Notes under the pieces: generated by a model
What the model was told of the DNA's origin: nothing
What the model saw: the letters and a program-made list of their open reading frames with translations, nothing else
Databases searched by the model: none
Shown here: piece after piece, positions 34,285-44,692 of the stretch
How the letters are laid out: every line of letters starts with the position of its first letter
How positions within the stretch are numbered: position 1 is the first letter of the stretch
Program-made: the position numbers and the translations under genes
From: Cryobacterium sp. N22
GTDB taxonomy: Bacteria; Actinomycetota; Actinomycetes; Actinomycetales; Microbacteriaceae
Direction: 5' to 3'
DNA: 64,000 nt
Assembly (NCBI RefSeq): GCF_002929555.1
Contig: NZ_PJJP01000035.1
Coordinates: 165,156-229,155 of the forward strand

Positions 34285-35061
34285 ATGATCGAGATCCTGA
34301 ACCCCACCGAACTGGCCAGAGCGCGGGAGTCGGGGGCCCTGGTCGCGGACATCCTGCAGAGCCTGAAGAGCAGCAGCACGGTGGGCACCAACCTCCTGGA
34401 CATCGACCGGTGGGCGCAGGCCATGATCGTCGAGGCCGGCGCGCAGTCCTGTTACGTCGACTACGCGCCGTCCTTCGGGCGCGGGCCGTTCGGCCACTAC
34501 ATCTGCACGGCCGTCAACGACGCCGTGCTGCACGGGCTCCCCCACGACTACGCGCTGGCCGACGGCGATCTGCTCACCCTCGACCTCGCCGTCCTCACGA
34601 ACGGCATCGCGGCGGACTCGGCCATCAGCTTTGTCGTGGGCGACTCGAAGCCACCGGAAAGCCTCGCGCTGATCGACGCGACCGAACGCGCGCTGGCCGC
34701 GGGGATCGCCGCCGCCGGACCGGGGGCCCGCATCGGCGATCTCTCCCACGCCATCGGCTCCGTGCTCAGCGCGGCCGGATACCCGATCAACGTCGAGTTC
34801 GGCGGTCACGGCATCGGCTCCACAATGCACCAAGACCCGCACGTGTCGAACACCGGCCGGCCCGGCCGGGGCTACCGGCTGCGCCCCGGGCTACTGCTGG
34901 CCCTGGAACCGTGGGTCATGGTCGATACCGCCGAACTGATCACCGACGCCGACGGCTGGACACTCCGCAGCGCGACGGGCAGCCGCACGGCGCACAGCGA
35001 GCACACCATCGCGATCACCGACGACGGGGCCGAGATCCTCACCCTGCCCACCCGCGTCTGA
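34285..35061 (+). CDS. map: Type I methionine aminopeptidase (M24)
   Basis: The 258-aa protein has the pita-bread fold with the five metal ligands: Asp in LTLDLAVLTN, Asp in GIAADSAISF, His in GGHGIGS, Glu in LALEPWVM and Glu in HSEHTIAI. It removes N-terminal Met from new proteins. It begins with a ribosome-binding site GAGAAAGG. Housekeeping map usually lies in the ribosomal protein region, so this may be a second, regulated copy; that is an inference. It is divergent from an XRE regulator. Confidence 0.92.
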   Translation: MIEILNPTELARARESGALVADILQSLKSSSTVGTNLLDIDRWAQAMIVEAGAQSCYVDYAPSFGRGPFGHYICTAVNDAVLHGLPHDYALADGDLLTLDLAVLTNGIAADSAISFVVGDSKPPESLALIDATERALAAGIAAAGPGARIGDLSHAIGSVLSAAGYPINVEFGGHGIGSTMHQDPHVSNTGRPGRGYRLRPGLLLALEPWVMVDTAELITDADGWTLRSATGSRTAHSEHTIAITDDGAEILTLPTRV

Positions 35062-35090
35062 CCTGGCCGACCCCTGCAGCCGTCGAAGGG

Positions 35091-35441
35091 TCAGCTGTTG
35101 AGGGAGTACAGGCTGAGCGCGTTGCCGTCCGGATCGACGAAGTCGAAGTAATCCACCACGCCCGGCACGTGCTCCAGCGGGCCGAGCGCGAGACCCAGTC
35201 CGGTGAGCCGTGCGTAGTCGGCGGATGCGTCCTCAACGCCCAGGCGCAGCGTCACCTGGGCCCCGGTGCGCTCGGGCGGTTCCTCGCTGAGTTGCAGGTC
35301 GATGGGGCCCAGCACGATCTCGACCACCCCGGGTGCCGGCTCCACCGCGGGCCCGGTCAACTCGAACGCCCGCCGATACCAGGCCTCGGCGGCCGCCAGA
35401 TCGCGAACGGGCAGGCCTACGGTTGCGCTCGTCACCTTCAT
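35091..35441 (-). CDS. VOC/glyoxalase-fold protein
   Basis: The 116-aa protein has one betaalphabetabetabeta-type VOC repeat: KVTSATVGLPVRDLAAAEAW, then VEIVLGPIDLQLSE, VTLRLGVEDASADYARL and DYFDFVDPDGNALSLYSL. The DPDGN turn and Leu-Tyr end are family marks; metal ligands are not obvious (Glu/His positions are largely replaced), so it may bind rather than catalyse. ATG 35441 (MKVTS) is chosen; ATG 35450 (MAGMKVTS) is possible. Confidence 0.8.
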   Translation of the reverse strand: MKVTSATVGLPVRDLAAAEAWYRRAFELTGPAVEPAPGVVEIVLGPIDLQLSEEPPERTGAQVTLRLGVEDASADYARLTGLGLALGPLEHVPGVVDYFDFVDPDGNALSLYSLNS

Positions 35442-35524
35442 GCCGGCCATCTCACCGCATGGCCGGCACGCGCGCAAGGGCCCGCACCCGCGTGAGCGGA
35501 TGCGGGCCCGTGGCCAGGCGCCGA

Positions 35525-36811
35525 CTACTCGTAGCGGAGCGACTCGATGGGGTCCTGCCGTGCCGCACGGAGCGCGGGGATGGTGCCGGCCAGGAACGCC
35601 AGGCCCATGACCACCAGGACGATCGTGGCCAGCGCCGCCGGGTCGAACGCCACCAGGGTGAGCCCGGGCAGGTCGGCCAGCAGGGTGTCGGCCAGCAGCG
35701 CGTTGGCGCCGGTGCCGGCCAGCATGCCCACGGCGACGCCGAGCGCGCTGCCCATCAGACCGATGAACACGGCCTCCAGGCTGAACAGGCCGAAGATCTT
35801 GCCGCCACCCAGGCCCATCGCCTTCATCAAGCCGATCTCGCGGGTGCGTTCCTGCACGCTCATCAGCAGCGTGTTGACGATGCCGAAGCCGGCGGCCAGC
35901 AGGGCGATCACCGCGAAGGCGTTGAGCACCAGCACGATCCCGTCGATGACGGCCTTGAACGCGCCGATCGCATCCTGCACCGTGGTGCCGGTGTAACCCA
36001 GGTCGGCCAGATCGCTCTTGAGCGCCGCCAGGTCGGCCTCGCTGCCGGTGGGGTCGAAGCGCACGACGGCGGACGAGTAGCTGTCCTTGCTCGTCTCCGA
36101 CAGGCCCACACTCTGGGCGTTGTACAGCGCCTCGGTGAGTACCTCATTGGCCGTGAACGCGCTGGAGCCCGCGAGGCCCTCTTCGGCCACACCCACGATG
36201 GTGGCGGTGACCTCGGATGCGGTGCCCGCGACGTCCGTGATGCCGAAGGTGAGGGTGGTGCCCACGGCGTCGGCGGCATCCGCGAAGCCGAGCGCGTCGA
36301 CGTAGGAGACCGGGATGGCGACCTCGTTGATGCTGCCGGCCGGGTCGGGTTCGGCGCCGGCGGCGAGGTCCAGGGCCATGCCGGGGATGAAGCTGCCCAC
36401 GCTGGCCTCGTAGGCGGCTCCGCCGTCGACCTGCACGAAGTCCGGGCTCACCCGCAGCTGCGGTTCGACCGAGAGCACACCGTCGACCTCGCCGATGGCG
36501 TCCAGGTCGTCGCTGCTGAGGGTCACGACGGTGGTGCCTGGAGGGCCTGCCGCGGCGACCTTCGTCGCATCCGGGTTGTACTCGACAGGTCCGTCGCCGG
36601 TGTCCTCGGCGGCCTTGGTGACGGTGAGCACGTCATCGGCGCCGATCGAGGCGACCGTGGTGTCGATGTACTGGTTGATGCCCGTGCCGACCCCGCTGGT
36701 GAGGGTGAGGGTGAAGGCACCGATGAAGATGGCGAGCACCGTGAGGGTGGTGCGGGTCTTGCTGCGCAGGCTGTTCTTCACGGCCGAGCGGATCAGGTCG
36801 AAGGCGTTCAT
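35525..36811 (-). CDS. MacB/FtsX-like ABC transporter permease
   Basis: The 428-aa permease has one N-terminal helix (about residues 20-45), a large outer MacB_PCD domain (about 50-280) and three C-terminal helices with VQERTREIGLMKAMGLGGGK, the coupling loop that meets the ATPase. It ends PIESLRYE, the usual FtsX/MacB tail. Such mechanotransmission pumps export peptides, lipids or antibiotics or relay signals. It overlaps the ATPase gene by 4 bp. Confidence 0.92.
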   Translation of the reverse strand: MNAFDLIRSAVKNSLRSKTRTTLTVLAIFIGAFTLTLTSGVGTGINQYIDTTVASIGADDVLTVTKAAEDTGDGPVEYNPDATKVAAAGPPGTTVVTLSSDDLDAIGEVDGVLSVEPQLRVSPDFVQVDGGAAYEASVGSFIPGMALDLAAGAEPDPAGSINEVAIPVSYVDALGFADAADAVGTTLTFGITDVAGTASEVTATIVGVAEEGLAGSSAFTANEVLTEALYNAQSVGLSETSKDSYSSAVVRFDPTGSEADLAALKSDLADLGYTGTTVQDAIGAFKAVIDGIVLVLNAFAVIALLAAGFGIVNTLLMSVQERTREIGLMKAMGLGGGKIFGLFSLEAVFIGLMGSALGVAVGMLAGTGANALLADTLLADLPGLTLVAFDPAALATIVLVVMGLAFLAGTIPALRAARQDPIESLRYE

Positions 36812-37545
36812 GCGCGCACCTCTTCGGTGGTCGAAGCAGCGGCCGGGGTCGCGGGCACCGCGTGCAGGCTGTCGACGATGAGGCCGTCGCGGATGTACAC
36901 GCGGCGGTCGCAGCGGGCCGCGAGGTCCTCGTCGTGGGTCACGATGATGAGGGTGATGCCGTTGTCCTTCTGCAGCGAGAACAGGATGTCCTCCACAACC
37001 TTTCCGGTGGCGGAGTCGAGGTTGCCGGTGGGTTCGTCGGCGAAGATGACGCTGGGATTGTTCACCAGCGCCCGGGCGATCACCACCCGCTGCTTCTGGC
37101 CGCCCGAGAGGTCGGTGGCCTTGTTCTTGGCCTTGTCGGCCAGTTCCAGCTGCTCCAGGGCCGCCATCCCGCGGCGTTTGCGTTCGGCGCCGCCGATGCC
37201 GGCGATCTGCAGCGGCAACGTCACGTTGTCGAGCACGCTGGTGTTGGGGGTGAGGAAGAACTGCTGGAAGACAAAGCCGAAGGTCTCATTGCGGGTCTGG
37301 TTGACGACCCGGGCGCTAAGCGCGCTGGCGTCACGGCCGCTGAGCTCCACGGCCCCGGCGCTGGGGTTGTCCAGCAGGGCCAGCAGGTGCATGAGGGTGG
37401 ACTTGCCCGACCCGCTTTTACCGACGATGGCGATGGACTCGCCCTGGTGGATGTTGAGGGAGACACCCTTGAGGGCGTCGAACCGGGTGGCGCCGCGGCC
37501 ATACGACTTGTGTATGTCGCGGGCGGCGAGAATGGGCACGGTCAT
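36808..37545 (-). CDS. MacB/LolD-type ABC ATPase
   Basis: The 245-aa ATPase has Walker A GKSGSGKST (about residues 42-50), Q-loop FVFQQFFLTP, signature LSGGQKQR, Walker B VIFADEPTGNLD and H-loop IVTHDEDLA. The GQxQR/DEPTGNLD pattern places it with MacB/LolD/BceA ATPases that pair with FtsX-like permeases, here the next gene. AGGAGA precedes the ATG at 37545. It diverges from a two-component system, so it is a likely target of that system. Confidence 0.95.
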   Translation of the reverse strand: MTVPILAARDIHKSYGRGATRFDALKGVSLNIHQGESIAIVGKSGSGKSTLMHLLALLDNPSAGAVELSGRDASALSARVVNQTRNETFGFVFQQFFLTPNTSVLDNVTLPLQIAGIGGAERKRRGMAALEQLELADKAKNKATDLSGGQKQRVVIARALVNNPSVIFADEPTGNLDSATGKVVEDILFSLQKDNGITLIIVTHDEDLAARCDRRVYIRDGLIVDSLHAVPATPAAASTTEEVRA

Positions 37546-37695
37546 GGGTGGGCTCTCCTGGTGGATGCGGCGGGGGCCGCTGTGCAATGCGGGCTGCGCG
37601 TCGGCGGGCAGCGGGGAGTTGGCGTGCCGCCCGACCGGCCCACTTCGAACCGGCCCGACGACACGACTCCAGTCTCCCGGATGCGTCACGGCCCC

Positions 37696-37737
37696 GTCAT
37701 CCTCCGGCCGTAGGAACCCGCGGGTACCGCGGATGAC
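37696..37737. promoter_or_regulatory. Inverted repeat in the divergent ABC/two-component gap, candidate response-regulator site
   Basis: GTCATCC (37696-37702) and GGATGAC (37731-37737) enclose 28 bp that include CCGCGGGTACCGCGG-like symmetry. It lies in the 323-bp region 37546-37868 between the ABC operon and the histidine kinase gene. Nothing else distinctive is seen in that gap. A link to the LuxR-type regulator at 39209 is an inference from position. Confidence 0.4.
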
Positions 37738-37868
37738 ACGGTTTCTGCCGCCGACGGCCAGGGGATACCACCAACGTGGTACGCCGACCACCCGCGCCCG
37801 CGGGCTGACTGGGCCCGGATCGATTGACAGAATGGGGATTGACCCGATCCGCGGGCGGGAGGAACAGT

Positions 37869-39212
37869 ATGCCGAGCCAGCGCACGCGTGCAGCCCAGCC
37901 CCGCCCCGGCCTGCCACCCCGTCGGCACGGCAGTCCCGATCCCGCCGCTGGCACCTTCTCGCCGTTATCGCGGTTGCCGTTCTGGCTGCGCGACCTGCTC
38001 GCGGTCCTGCTGGTGCTCGGCCCCGGTTTCGCGCGCACCGACTTCAGCGGCAACGTCCTGTCCAGCCCCGGCGCCGCCCTGCTGGTGGCGGCCTCGGCCG
38101 GCTCGGTGCTGCTGCGCCGGCGGGCGCCGCTGGTCGGCGCATCCGTGGCCGTGGTGGCCTGCGTGCTCGGCCTGGCCGTGGACGGGCCGATCGTGTCCTA
38201 CCTGCTGGCCGTGCTGATCGGGGTGTTCGCCGTTGCCGCGCGGATGCCCCGGCGCACCTCGCTGCTCTTCTCCGGCGGCACCGTGCTGCTCCTGGCCGCC
38301 GCCACCCTCGCCTTCCTCGACTCGTCCTGGCACGATGCGCGCGCGATGCTGCAGCTCGCGGCATTCGTGGGCTTCGCCACCGCCGCGGGGGATGCCAACC
38401 GGTCGCACGCCGCCTACATCCGGAGCATCACCGAGCGTGCCCGCCGCGCCGAGGAGACCAAGGAGTCCGAGGCGCTGCGCCGGGTGGCCGAGGAGCGACT
38501 GCGCATCGCCCGGGACCTGCACGACCTGCTCGCACACCAGATCGCCGTGATCAACCTGCACTCCAGCGTCGCCTCCCAAGCGCTGCCCGACCGGCCGGAC
38601 GACGCGGAGGCGTCGCTGGCCACCATCCGTGAGGCCGCCCGCACCGTGCTCGGCGAGATCGGCAGCCTGCTCAATGTGCTGAGGGCCACGGATGCCGGCG
38701 GCACCGGCCTGGCGTCGGCGCCCGTCGCCGGGCTTGCCGACCTGGAACCGCTGCTGATCGACTTCGAACGCAGCGGGTTGCGCGTGGAGCACCGGCTCGC
38801 CGGCACCCCGAGACCGCTCCCCGGCGCCGTCGACATGGTGGCGTTCCGGGTGGTTCAGGAGGCGCTGACCAACGCGCACAAGCACGGCGCCGACCACTGG
38901 GCGCTGCTGCACCTGGACTACCGGCCGGAGGGCCTGGAGATCACGGTGACCAACACCGTGGCCGCGCAGCCCCGCGCCGGATCGGCGGCGGCGGACACCG
39001 CGGCAGCGGCCGGCGCCGGGCACGGCCTGCTCGGCGCCCGGGAGCGAGTGGGGTCGGTGGCCGGCCACCTCACCGCGACCAGGGGCCCTGGCCCGGTCTT
39101 CAGGTTCACGGCCTGGCTGCCCACCGACGCCGGCGACACCGATGCGCGGGTCGCCGCCGACGCGCCGGCGCCGTGCGGTCCCGCAGACTCCCAACCGAAT
39201 GGTGCCTCATGA
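37869..39212 (+). CDS. NarL/DesK-type sensor histidine kinase
   Basis: The 447-aa protein has four to six membrane helices (about residues 45-165), then a HisKA_3 domain with phospho-acceptor His218 in ARDLHDLLAHQIA and an HATPase with VVQEALTNAHKHGAD and GLLGARERVGSV. The DLHD motif marks the HPK7 family that pairs with LuxR-type regulators. A GGGAGGAACA ribosome-binding site precedes ATG 37869. It overlaps the regulator gene by 4 bp (ATGA) and probably senses membrane or cell-wall stress. Confidence 0.93.
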   Translation: MPSQRTRAAQPRPGLPPRRHGSPDPAAGTFSPLSRLPFWLRDLLAVLLVLGPGFARTDFSGNVLSSPGAALLVAASAGSVLLRRRAPLVGASVAVVACVLGLAVDGPIVSYLLAVLIGVFAVAARMPRRTSLLFSGGTVLLLAAATLAFLDSSWHDARAMLQLAAFVGFATAAGDANRSHAAYIRSITERARRAEETKESEALRRVAEERLRIARDLHDLLAHQIAVINLHSSVASQALPDRPDDAEASLATIREAARTVLGEIGSLLNVLRATDAGGTGLASAPVAGLADLEPLLIDFERSGLRVEHRLAGTPRPLPGAVDMVAFRVVQEALTNAHKHGADHWALLHLDYRPEGLEITVTNTVAAQPRAGSAAADTAAAAGAGHGLLGARERVGSVAGHLTATRGPGPVFRFTAWLPTDAGDTDARVAADAPAPCGPADSQPNGAS

Positions 39213-39880
39213 TCTCCGTGGTTCTCGCCGACGACCAGTCCCTGATCCGCACGGCCGTGGCCGAGCTCGTCTCGCACGAGCCGGGCTTCAGCGTGGCCGG
39301 GCAGGCCGGCAACGGGCGCGAGGCGGTGGATCTGGTGCGGGCGCTGCGGCCGGATATCGTGCTCATGGACATCCGGATGCCTGTGATGGACGGCATCCAG
39401 GCGACCGCGGCGATCTGCGCCGACCCGCTGTTGGCCGGGACCCGCATCATCGTGCTGACCACCTTTGAGGAAGACGAATACGTGCTGCAGGCCCTGCGCG
39501 CCGGCGCCAGCGGATTTGTCGGCAAGGGAACCGAGGCGCACGACCTGATGAACGCCATCCGCACGGTGCACGGCGGCGACGCCCTGCTCTCGCCACGTGC
39601 CACGAAGGCCCTCATCGACCGGTACACGGCGCCCGTCGAGCCGGCCGCGCTTCCGGTTCCGGCCGCGCTAGCGCTGCTCACCGAACGGGAACGGGAGATC
39701 CTGCTGCTGGTGGGCCGCGGCCACGCCAACGGCGCGATCGCCGAGGAGCTGGTGATCTCCCCGCACACCGCCAAGACCCACGTGAACCGCATGATGACCA
39801 AACTCGGCGCGCACGACCGTGCCCAACTGGTGATCGTCGCGTACGAGTCGGGGCTGCTCGTACCCGGCGGGCACCCCTGA
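39209..39880 (+). CDS. NarL/FixJ-type response regulator
   Basis: The 223-aa protein has a receiver with Asp54 in IVLMDIRMPVMDG, acidic pocket DD (residues 8-9) and Lys in GFVGKGTEAHDLM, plus a LuxR HTH at about residues 160-215 (LTEREREILLLVGRGHANGA then ISPHTAKTHVNRMMTKL). It would be phosphorylated by the kinase it overlaps. The divergent MacB-like transporter operon is its probable target, as in many actinobacterial sets; no binding site is proven. Confidence 0.95.
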   Translation: MISVVLADDQSLIRTAVAELVSHEPGFSVAGQAGNGREAVDLVRALRPDIVLMDIRMPVMDGIQATAAICADPLLAGTRIIVLTTFEEDEYVLQALRAGASGFVGKGTEAHDLMNAIRTVHGGDALLSPRATKALIDRYTAPVEPAALPVPAALALLTEREREILLLVGRGHANGAIAEELVISPHTAKTHVNRMMTKLGAHDRAQLVIVAYESGLLVPGGHP

Positions 39881-39910
39881 GCACGCGCCCGACCCGCGCC
39901 ACCCACCATG

Positions 39911-39935
39911 CGAGTTGCCCACCTGCGGCAACTCG
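39911..39935. repeat. Short inverted repeat, CGAGTTGCC/GGCAACTCG
   Basis: CGAGTTGCC (39911-39919) and GGCAACTCG (39927-39935) form a perfect 9-bp stem with a 7-nt loop, in the 58-bp gap after the response regulator. The 12-mer TGCGGCAACTCG (39924-39935) recurs exactly at 61279-61290 and 61353-61364. It could act as a bidirectional terminator, though no T run follows. Confidence 0.65.
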
Positions 39936-39938
39936 GCG

Positions 39939-40511
39939 TCAGCGGTAGTGCTGTTCGCCCCGGGAGGCCTTCTCGATCACGTCCCGGATGCGTGCGGCAC
40001 GCACCGCGGGCGTCTTGATGCTGGCCAACCGGAAGTAGATCCGGAACCGGTCCACCTTCGTCAGCGAGGCCAGGTACGCGGCCGCTGCCGGGGCGCCGTC
40101 CAGGGCTGCCTGCAGGTCCGGCGGGGCGACGGCGTCCCGTTGCCGGTAGGCGGCGTCCCATCGGCCATCCGCCTGGGCGCGCTCGATCTCCGCGAGTCCG
40201 GCCGGCCGCATCCGCCCCTCGTCGATGAGGCGTGCCACATGCTCCCGGTTGATCTGCGACCACGGACTGTTCTTGCGGCGCGGCGAGAAGCCGGTGAGGG
40301 TGTAGTCATCATCGAGGCGGTTGGTCTGGCCGTCGATCCAGCCGTAGCAGAGGGCCACGTCCAGGGCCTCTGACCAGGTCATTCCCGAAGCCTTCGAGTT
40401 CTTCTTCCGCAGCTTCAGACGCACGCCGCCATCGTCGGGCTCGCCGGACAGATAGGCCTCCCACTCCTGAACGGTGACGTCGAGGATGACTCTGTCCTTC
40501 ATTCCCACCAT
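39939..40511 (-). CDS. YdeI/OmpD-associated family protein
   Basis: The 190-aa protein fits the YdeI/YjbR-like family: EWEAYLSGEPDDGGVRLKL, SGMTWSEALDVALCYGWIDG and FSPRRKNSPWSQINREHVARL. The GWIDG and SPRRKNSPWS motifs are near-invariant in the family; its job is unknown but links to stress or ion response are suggested. A TAAAAT -10 (40518-40523) lies 6 nt before ATG 40511, so the mRNA is probably leaderless. It runs towards the response-regulator gene. Confidence 0.85.
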   Translation of the reverse strand: MVGMKDRVILDVTVQEWEAYLSGEPDDGGVRLKLRKKNSKASGMTWSEALDVALCYGWIDGQTNRLDDDYTLTGFSPRRKNSPWSQINREHVARLIDEGRMRPAGLAEIERAQADGRWDAAYRQRDAVAPPDLQAALDGAPAAAAYLASLTKVDRFRIYFRLASIKTPAVRAARIRDVIEKASRGEQHYR

Positions 40512-40686
40512 GCGCTCATTTTACGGATGCGCGCGCCGCGACCACGAGGGCGCCGCCGGATCCGGTCACGGTGTCACACCGCCCGCTGACATTGCGGCGG
40601 TCGCGGCGTAGCATCGGCCGTGGCGGGCGCCGCTGACGGCACCGGGATGGGCCTGGGCCCGGTCTCCCGCGGATGGATGGTTTCAG

Positions 40687-41109
40687 ATGATGAACATGAC
40701 CATGCAGATGATGGAAATGCACATGAAGGACATGCCCATGCAGGGCAAGGACATGATGCTGATGCAGGAGTGTATCGAGGCCTGCTCAGCCTGCGAGCAG
40801 GCGTGCACCATGTGTGCGGACTCGATGATGGGCGAGGGCATGGCGATGGGGCGCAGCATGTGCGCGACCATGGCCGACATGGCCGGCACCATGATGCGGG
40901 CGATGCTGCGTCCGAACGGGATGCACATGGAGTCCATGATGGCGATGCACATGGCCACCATGACGATGGCGAACTTCTGCGCCGAGGAGTGCATGAAGCA
41001 CGCCGGCATGAGCGAGGACGCCCGCATGTGCGCCGAGGCGTGCCGTCAGTGCGCGATGGCCTGCCAGAAGATGATGGACGCCATGAAGGGGATGGTGCGG
41101 GCTGACTAG
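40687..41109 (+). CDS. Met/Cys-rich four-helix protein, DUF326/Csp copper-storage-like
   Basis: The 140-aa protein has 40 Met (29%) and 12 Cys in a helical repeat pattern: ECIEACSACEQACTMCADSM, then MCATMADMAG, NFCAEECMKHAG and MCAEACRQCAMACQKMM. The CxxxCxxC spacing down four helices is that of the copper-storage (Csp/DUF326) proteins, which line a helix bundle with Cys to bind many Cu(I). The N-terminal 27 residues are Met/His-rich (MHMKDMPMQGKDMM), probably a Cu capture arm. There is no signal peptide, so it is cytosolic (Csp3-like). It overlaps the next convergent gene by 4 bp. Confidence 0.8.
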   Translation: MMNMTMQMMEMHMKDMPMQGKDMMLMQECIEACSACEQACTMCADSMMGEGMAMGRSMCATMADMAGTMMRAMLRPNGMHMESMMAMHMATMTMANFCAEECMKHAGMSEDARMCAEACRQCAMACQKMMDAMKGMVRAD

Positions 41110-41450
41110 AGCCGAACGACGCTGACGCGGCTGCGGCCGCTGGCGAGCACGTTGTAGACGGAGTGCAACGCCACCGGCGCTCCGGCGCTGAGGTGCGCCG
41201 TCAGGTCGGCGTGGTTCCACACCCACACGGTCGCGGTGTCGCCCTCGTGCGTGTCGTCGTTCCCGAACAGGGCGATGCCGATCCACCCGTCGGATGTCGC
41301 GCGCAGCACGATGCCGTCGGCCCACTTGCTCGGGGTGGCTTCGGCGACCCTCACGTGGATGGGCTGCGTCGCGTGGCCGGCTCCGTGGTTGACGCAGTCA
41401 TCGCCACCCGTGCTGTTGCACTGCAGGATGTGCAGCGGTTGCGTGATCAT
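41106..41450 (-). CDS. Hypothetical protein, 114 aa
   Basis: I do not recognise this gene. The start MITQPLHILQCNSTGGDDCV has an excellent AGGAGG site 4 nt upstream; the longer frame to 41621 is not used. It contains two Cys and three His near the N-terminus (QCNSTGGDDCVNHGAGHATQ), a possible metal-binding or disulfide patch, and a beta-rich C-terminus (VWVWNHADLTAHLSAGAPV). Its tail-to-tail 4-bp overlap with the copper-storage-like gene is suggestive but proves nothing. Confidence 0.6.
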   Translation of the reverse strand: MITQPLHILQCNSTGGDDCVNHGAGHATQPIHVRVAEATPSKWADGIVLRATSDGWIGIALFGNDDTHEGDTATVWVWNHADLTAHLSAGAPVALHSVYNVLASGRSRVSVVRL

Positions 41451-41643
41451 TGAGCCTCCTTCACGATCGGCGTTCGTTGCCTCGAGTGTAGGTTCGCCAT
41501 TTTCGGCTGTCACGCCGGTACCGTCACAGAACGACACATCCGCCGGCCCCAGCGACCCGGCCCATCCCCCACCGGCACTGAGCACAGTCGCCCCCGGATC
41601 AGCTGCTCGGCCTGGCGTCACCGACGCTGCCTATAGTGGTGGG

Positions 41644-41802
41644 ATGACTACCGACAACACGAAGAACCCGAAGACCCCCGACGGATCCACCGAGGTCAGC
41701 AGCGAAGAGACCGAACGCACCGAGAAGCTCGCGGACGGCTCGCAGAGCGACGACAGCTCCCCGACCGAAGACGACACCGCGTCGGGTGGACCGGCGGACT
41801 GA
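41644..41802 (+). CDS. Small acidic disordered protein, 52 aa
   Basis: The frame MTTDNTKNPKTPDGSTEVSS continues with EETERTEKLADGSQSDDSSP and ends in TASGGPAD. It is highly acidic, lacks hydrophobic residues and looks disordered. TATAGT lies at 41632-41637, 6 nt before the ATG, a leaderless arrangement that supports the start. I cannot assign a family. It lies 102 bp upstream of the beta-glucosidase gene. Confidence 0.45.
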   Translation: MTTDNTKNPKTPDGSTEVSSEETERTEKLADGSQSDDSSPTEDDTASGGPAD

Positions 41803-41904
41803 CCTGCCGCGCCGGTTCCCGGCGCCCGGAACGGCACTTGTGGCCGGAACCACAGAAGACCCCACAACCGAAGACCCGACAACAGAATTGGTAACACTCG
41901 CACC

Positions 41905-43322
<1,418 letters not shown>

Positions 43323-43326
<4 letters not shown>

Positions 43327-43916
43327 CCGGCCGGGCTGGCCTCGTCCTTCCGGCGCAGGTGCACGTCGGTGATGGTGACATTCACCGCCACGATGTTCAG
43401 CTCGGTGTGGTGCAGCAGGGACGTCGTGATGGCGTCCCGCAGCTGCTGCGCGGTCTGCGGCATCCGCTCGCCCCAGAACACGCTCGCCTCAACGTTCACC
43501 GTGACCGGGCTGCCGGGGGTCGCCACGTCGCCGTCCAGCTGGCAGCGGCCGATGAAGGTGCCGGCGACGGCGTCACCGGCCGAGCGGATCAGGCCTCTGA
43601 CGGCGCCTTCGGTCAGGCTCAGGTCGGCCTTGGGCGAGGAATGCGAGACCGGGATCGAGCGTCCGGCCCTGGCTTCCCGGTGGATGTTGCTGAGGATCCC
43701 GGTGACCCAGCTGTCGTCGCGTTCCGGCTCGGCCGAGACGTCGTCGTCGAGGATGTTCTGGGCCATGGACCGGAACCGGGTGAGCGCGTCGAAGGCGATC
43801 CGGTTTTCCGGCGCCCCGTTGAGGAAATCGTCCGACGGGGACTCACCGCGGTCGATGAGGTCGCTGAGCTGCTCGATGAGGTCGTTGTTGGCGTCGTCGT
43901 CGTGAGGTGGTGTCAT
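43323..43916 (-). CDS. Asp23/Gls24-family envelope-stress protein
   Basis: The 197-aa protein has a helical acidic N-terminus ([20 protein letters not shown], residues 5-45) and a C-terminal Asp23/Gls24-like domain with [20 protein letters not shown] and [15 protein letters not shown]. Such proteins coat the membrane in alkaline and wall stress. ATG 43916 follows GGAGGA with 6-nt spacing and overlaps the sigma-factor stop by ATGA, so it may also serve as an anti-sigma-like partner; that is a guess from the operon. Confidence 0.75.
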
Positions 43917-44485
43917 CGCCATTCCTCCATCTCCTGCATGAGCTTCTGCCTGGCCCGGGCCAGAAGGCCCCGAACCGTCGAGGGAGGCAAATCGAGCTCC
44001 TCGGCGATTTCGGCGTAACTGTGCCCGCCAATCTCCCGCAGCGTCCAACATTGCCGCTGCGCTTCGCTCAGAGTAGCGAGTGCGAGTGTGAGCCGCTCGC
44101 GTTGTGACGCAGCTTCGGCCCGCTGATGGGGAGATTCCGACTCCGGCGCCGGCGCATCCCACTCGCCCAGGGGCTGGTCCTGCTTGCGCGCACGGATGCG
44201 GTCGATCGCCTTGCGGCTGGTGATTCTCATGAGCCAGGCCTTCGTGGCGGCGGGGTCCTGCAACTCGGGCAGTCGTTCCCAGGCGGTGATGAAGGTCTCC
44301 TGCACCACGTCGTCGGAATCGCTGTTGGAGCCCAGAATGCGGGTGGCGTAGGCGCGCATCAGCGGCCCGTGGCGTCGCACGAGCACCTCGAAGGCGCGCA
44401 GATCGCCGTCCGCGGCACGGGCGGCGAGGATCGAGTCTGCGGCATCGCCGAGGGGCGCGCGCTCCATCGACTCCGTAACTGTCAC
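43913..44485 (-). CDS. ECF sigma factor
   Basis: The 190-aa sigma-70 protein has region 2 (EVLVRRHGPLMRAYATRIL, DVVQETFITAWERLP, KAWLMRITSRKAIDRIRAR) and region 4 (LSEAQRQCWTLREIGGHSYA then EELDLPPSTVRGLLARARQK). It directs RNA polymerase to stress promoters. GTG at 44485 follows a GAGAGG site. It is divergent from an Asp23-type operon across 207 bp, and its own partner gene downstream is also Asp23-like, so the whole island is its likely regulon. Confidence 0.93.
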   Translation of the reverse strand: MTVTESMERAPLGDAADSILAARAADGDLRAFEVLVRRHGPLMRAYATRILGSNSDSDDVVQETFITAWERLPELQDPAATKAWLMRITSRKAIDRIRARKQDQPLGEWDAPAPESESPHQRAEAASQRERLTLALATLSEAQRQCWTLREIGGHSYAEIAEELDLPPSTVRGLLARARQKLMQEMEEWR

Positions 44486-44692
44486 CGGAGACCTCTCTCT
44501 ACTCAGGACCGATCTCGCGGCGGATTTCGTGACGAACCGGCCGTGAGATGCGTCTGAACAGTATCAATGAGAATCGGCAAGAGAAAATCGCTCACCGCAC
44601 CTTCCGTGCAGCATAGTGACTATCTCACCATCCAGCTTTATTGTCACAGCAGATCCGCGCAAGCGCGGCCGACGAGCACAGGAGCCCGCCTC

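Noticed and set aside
35333..38632. Plus-strand open frame of 1099 codons
   Set aside because: It crosses the ABC permease/ATPase genes on the other strand and the kinase start; composition is typical of a shadow frame.
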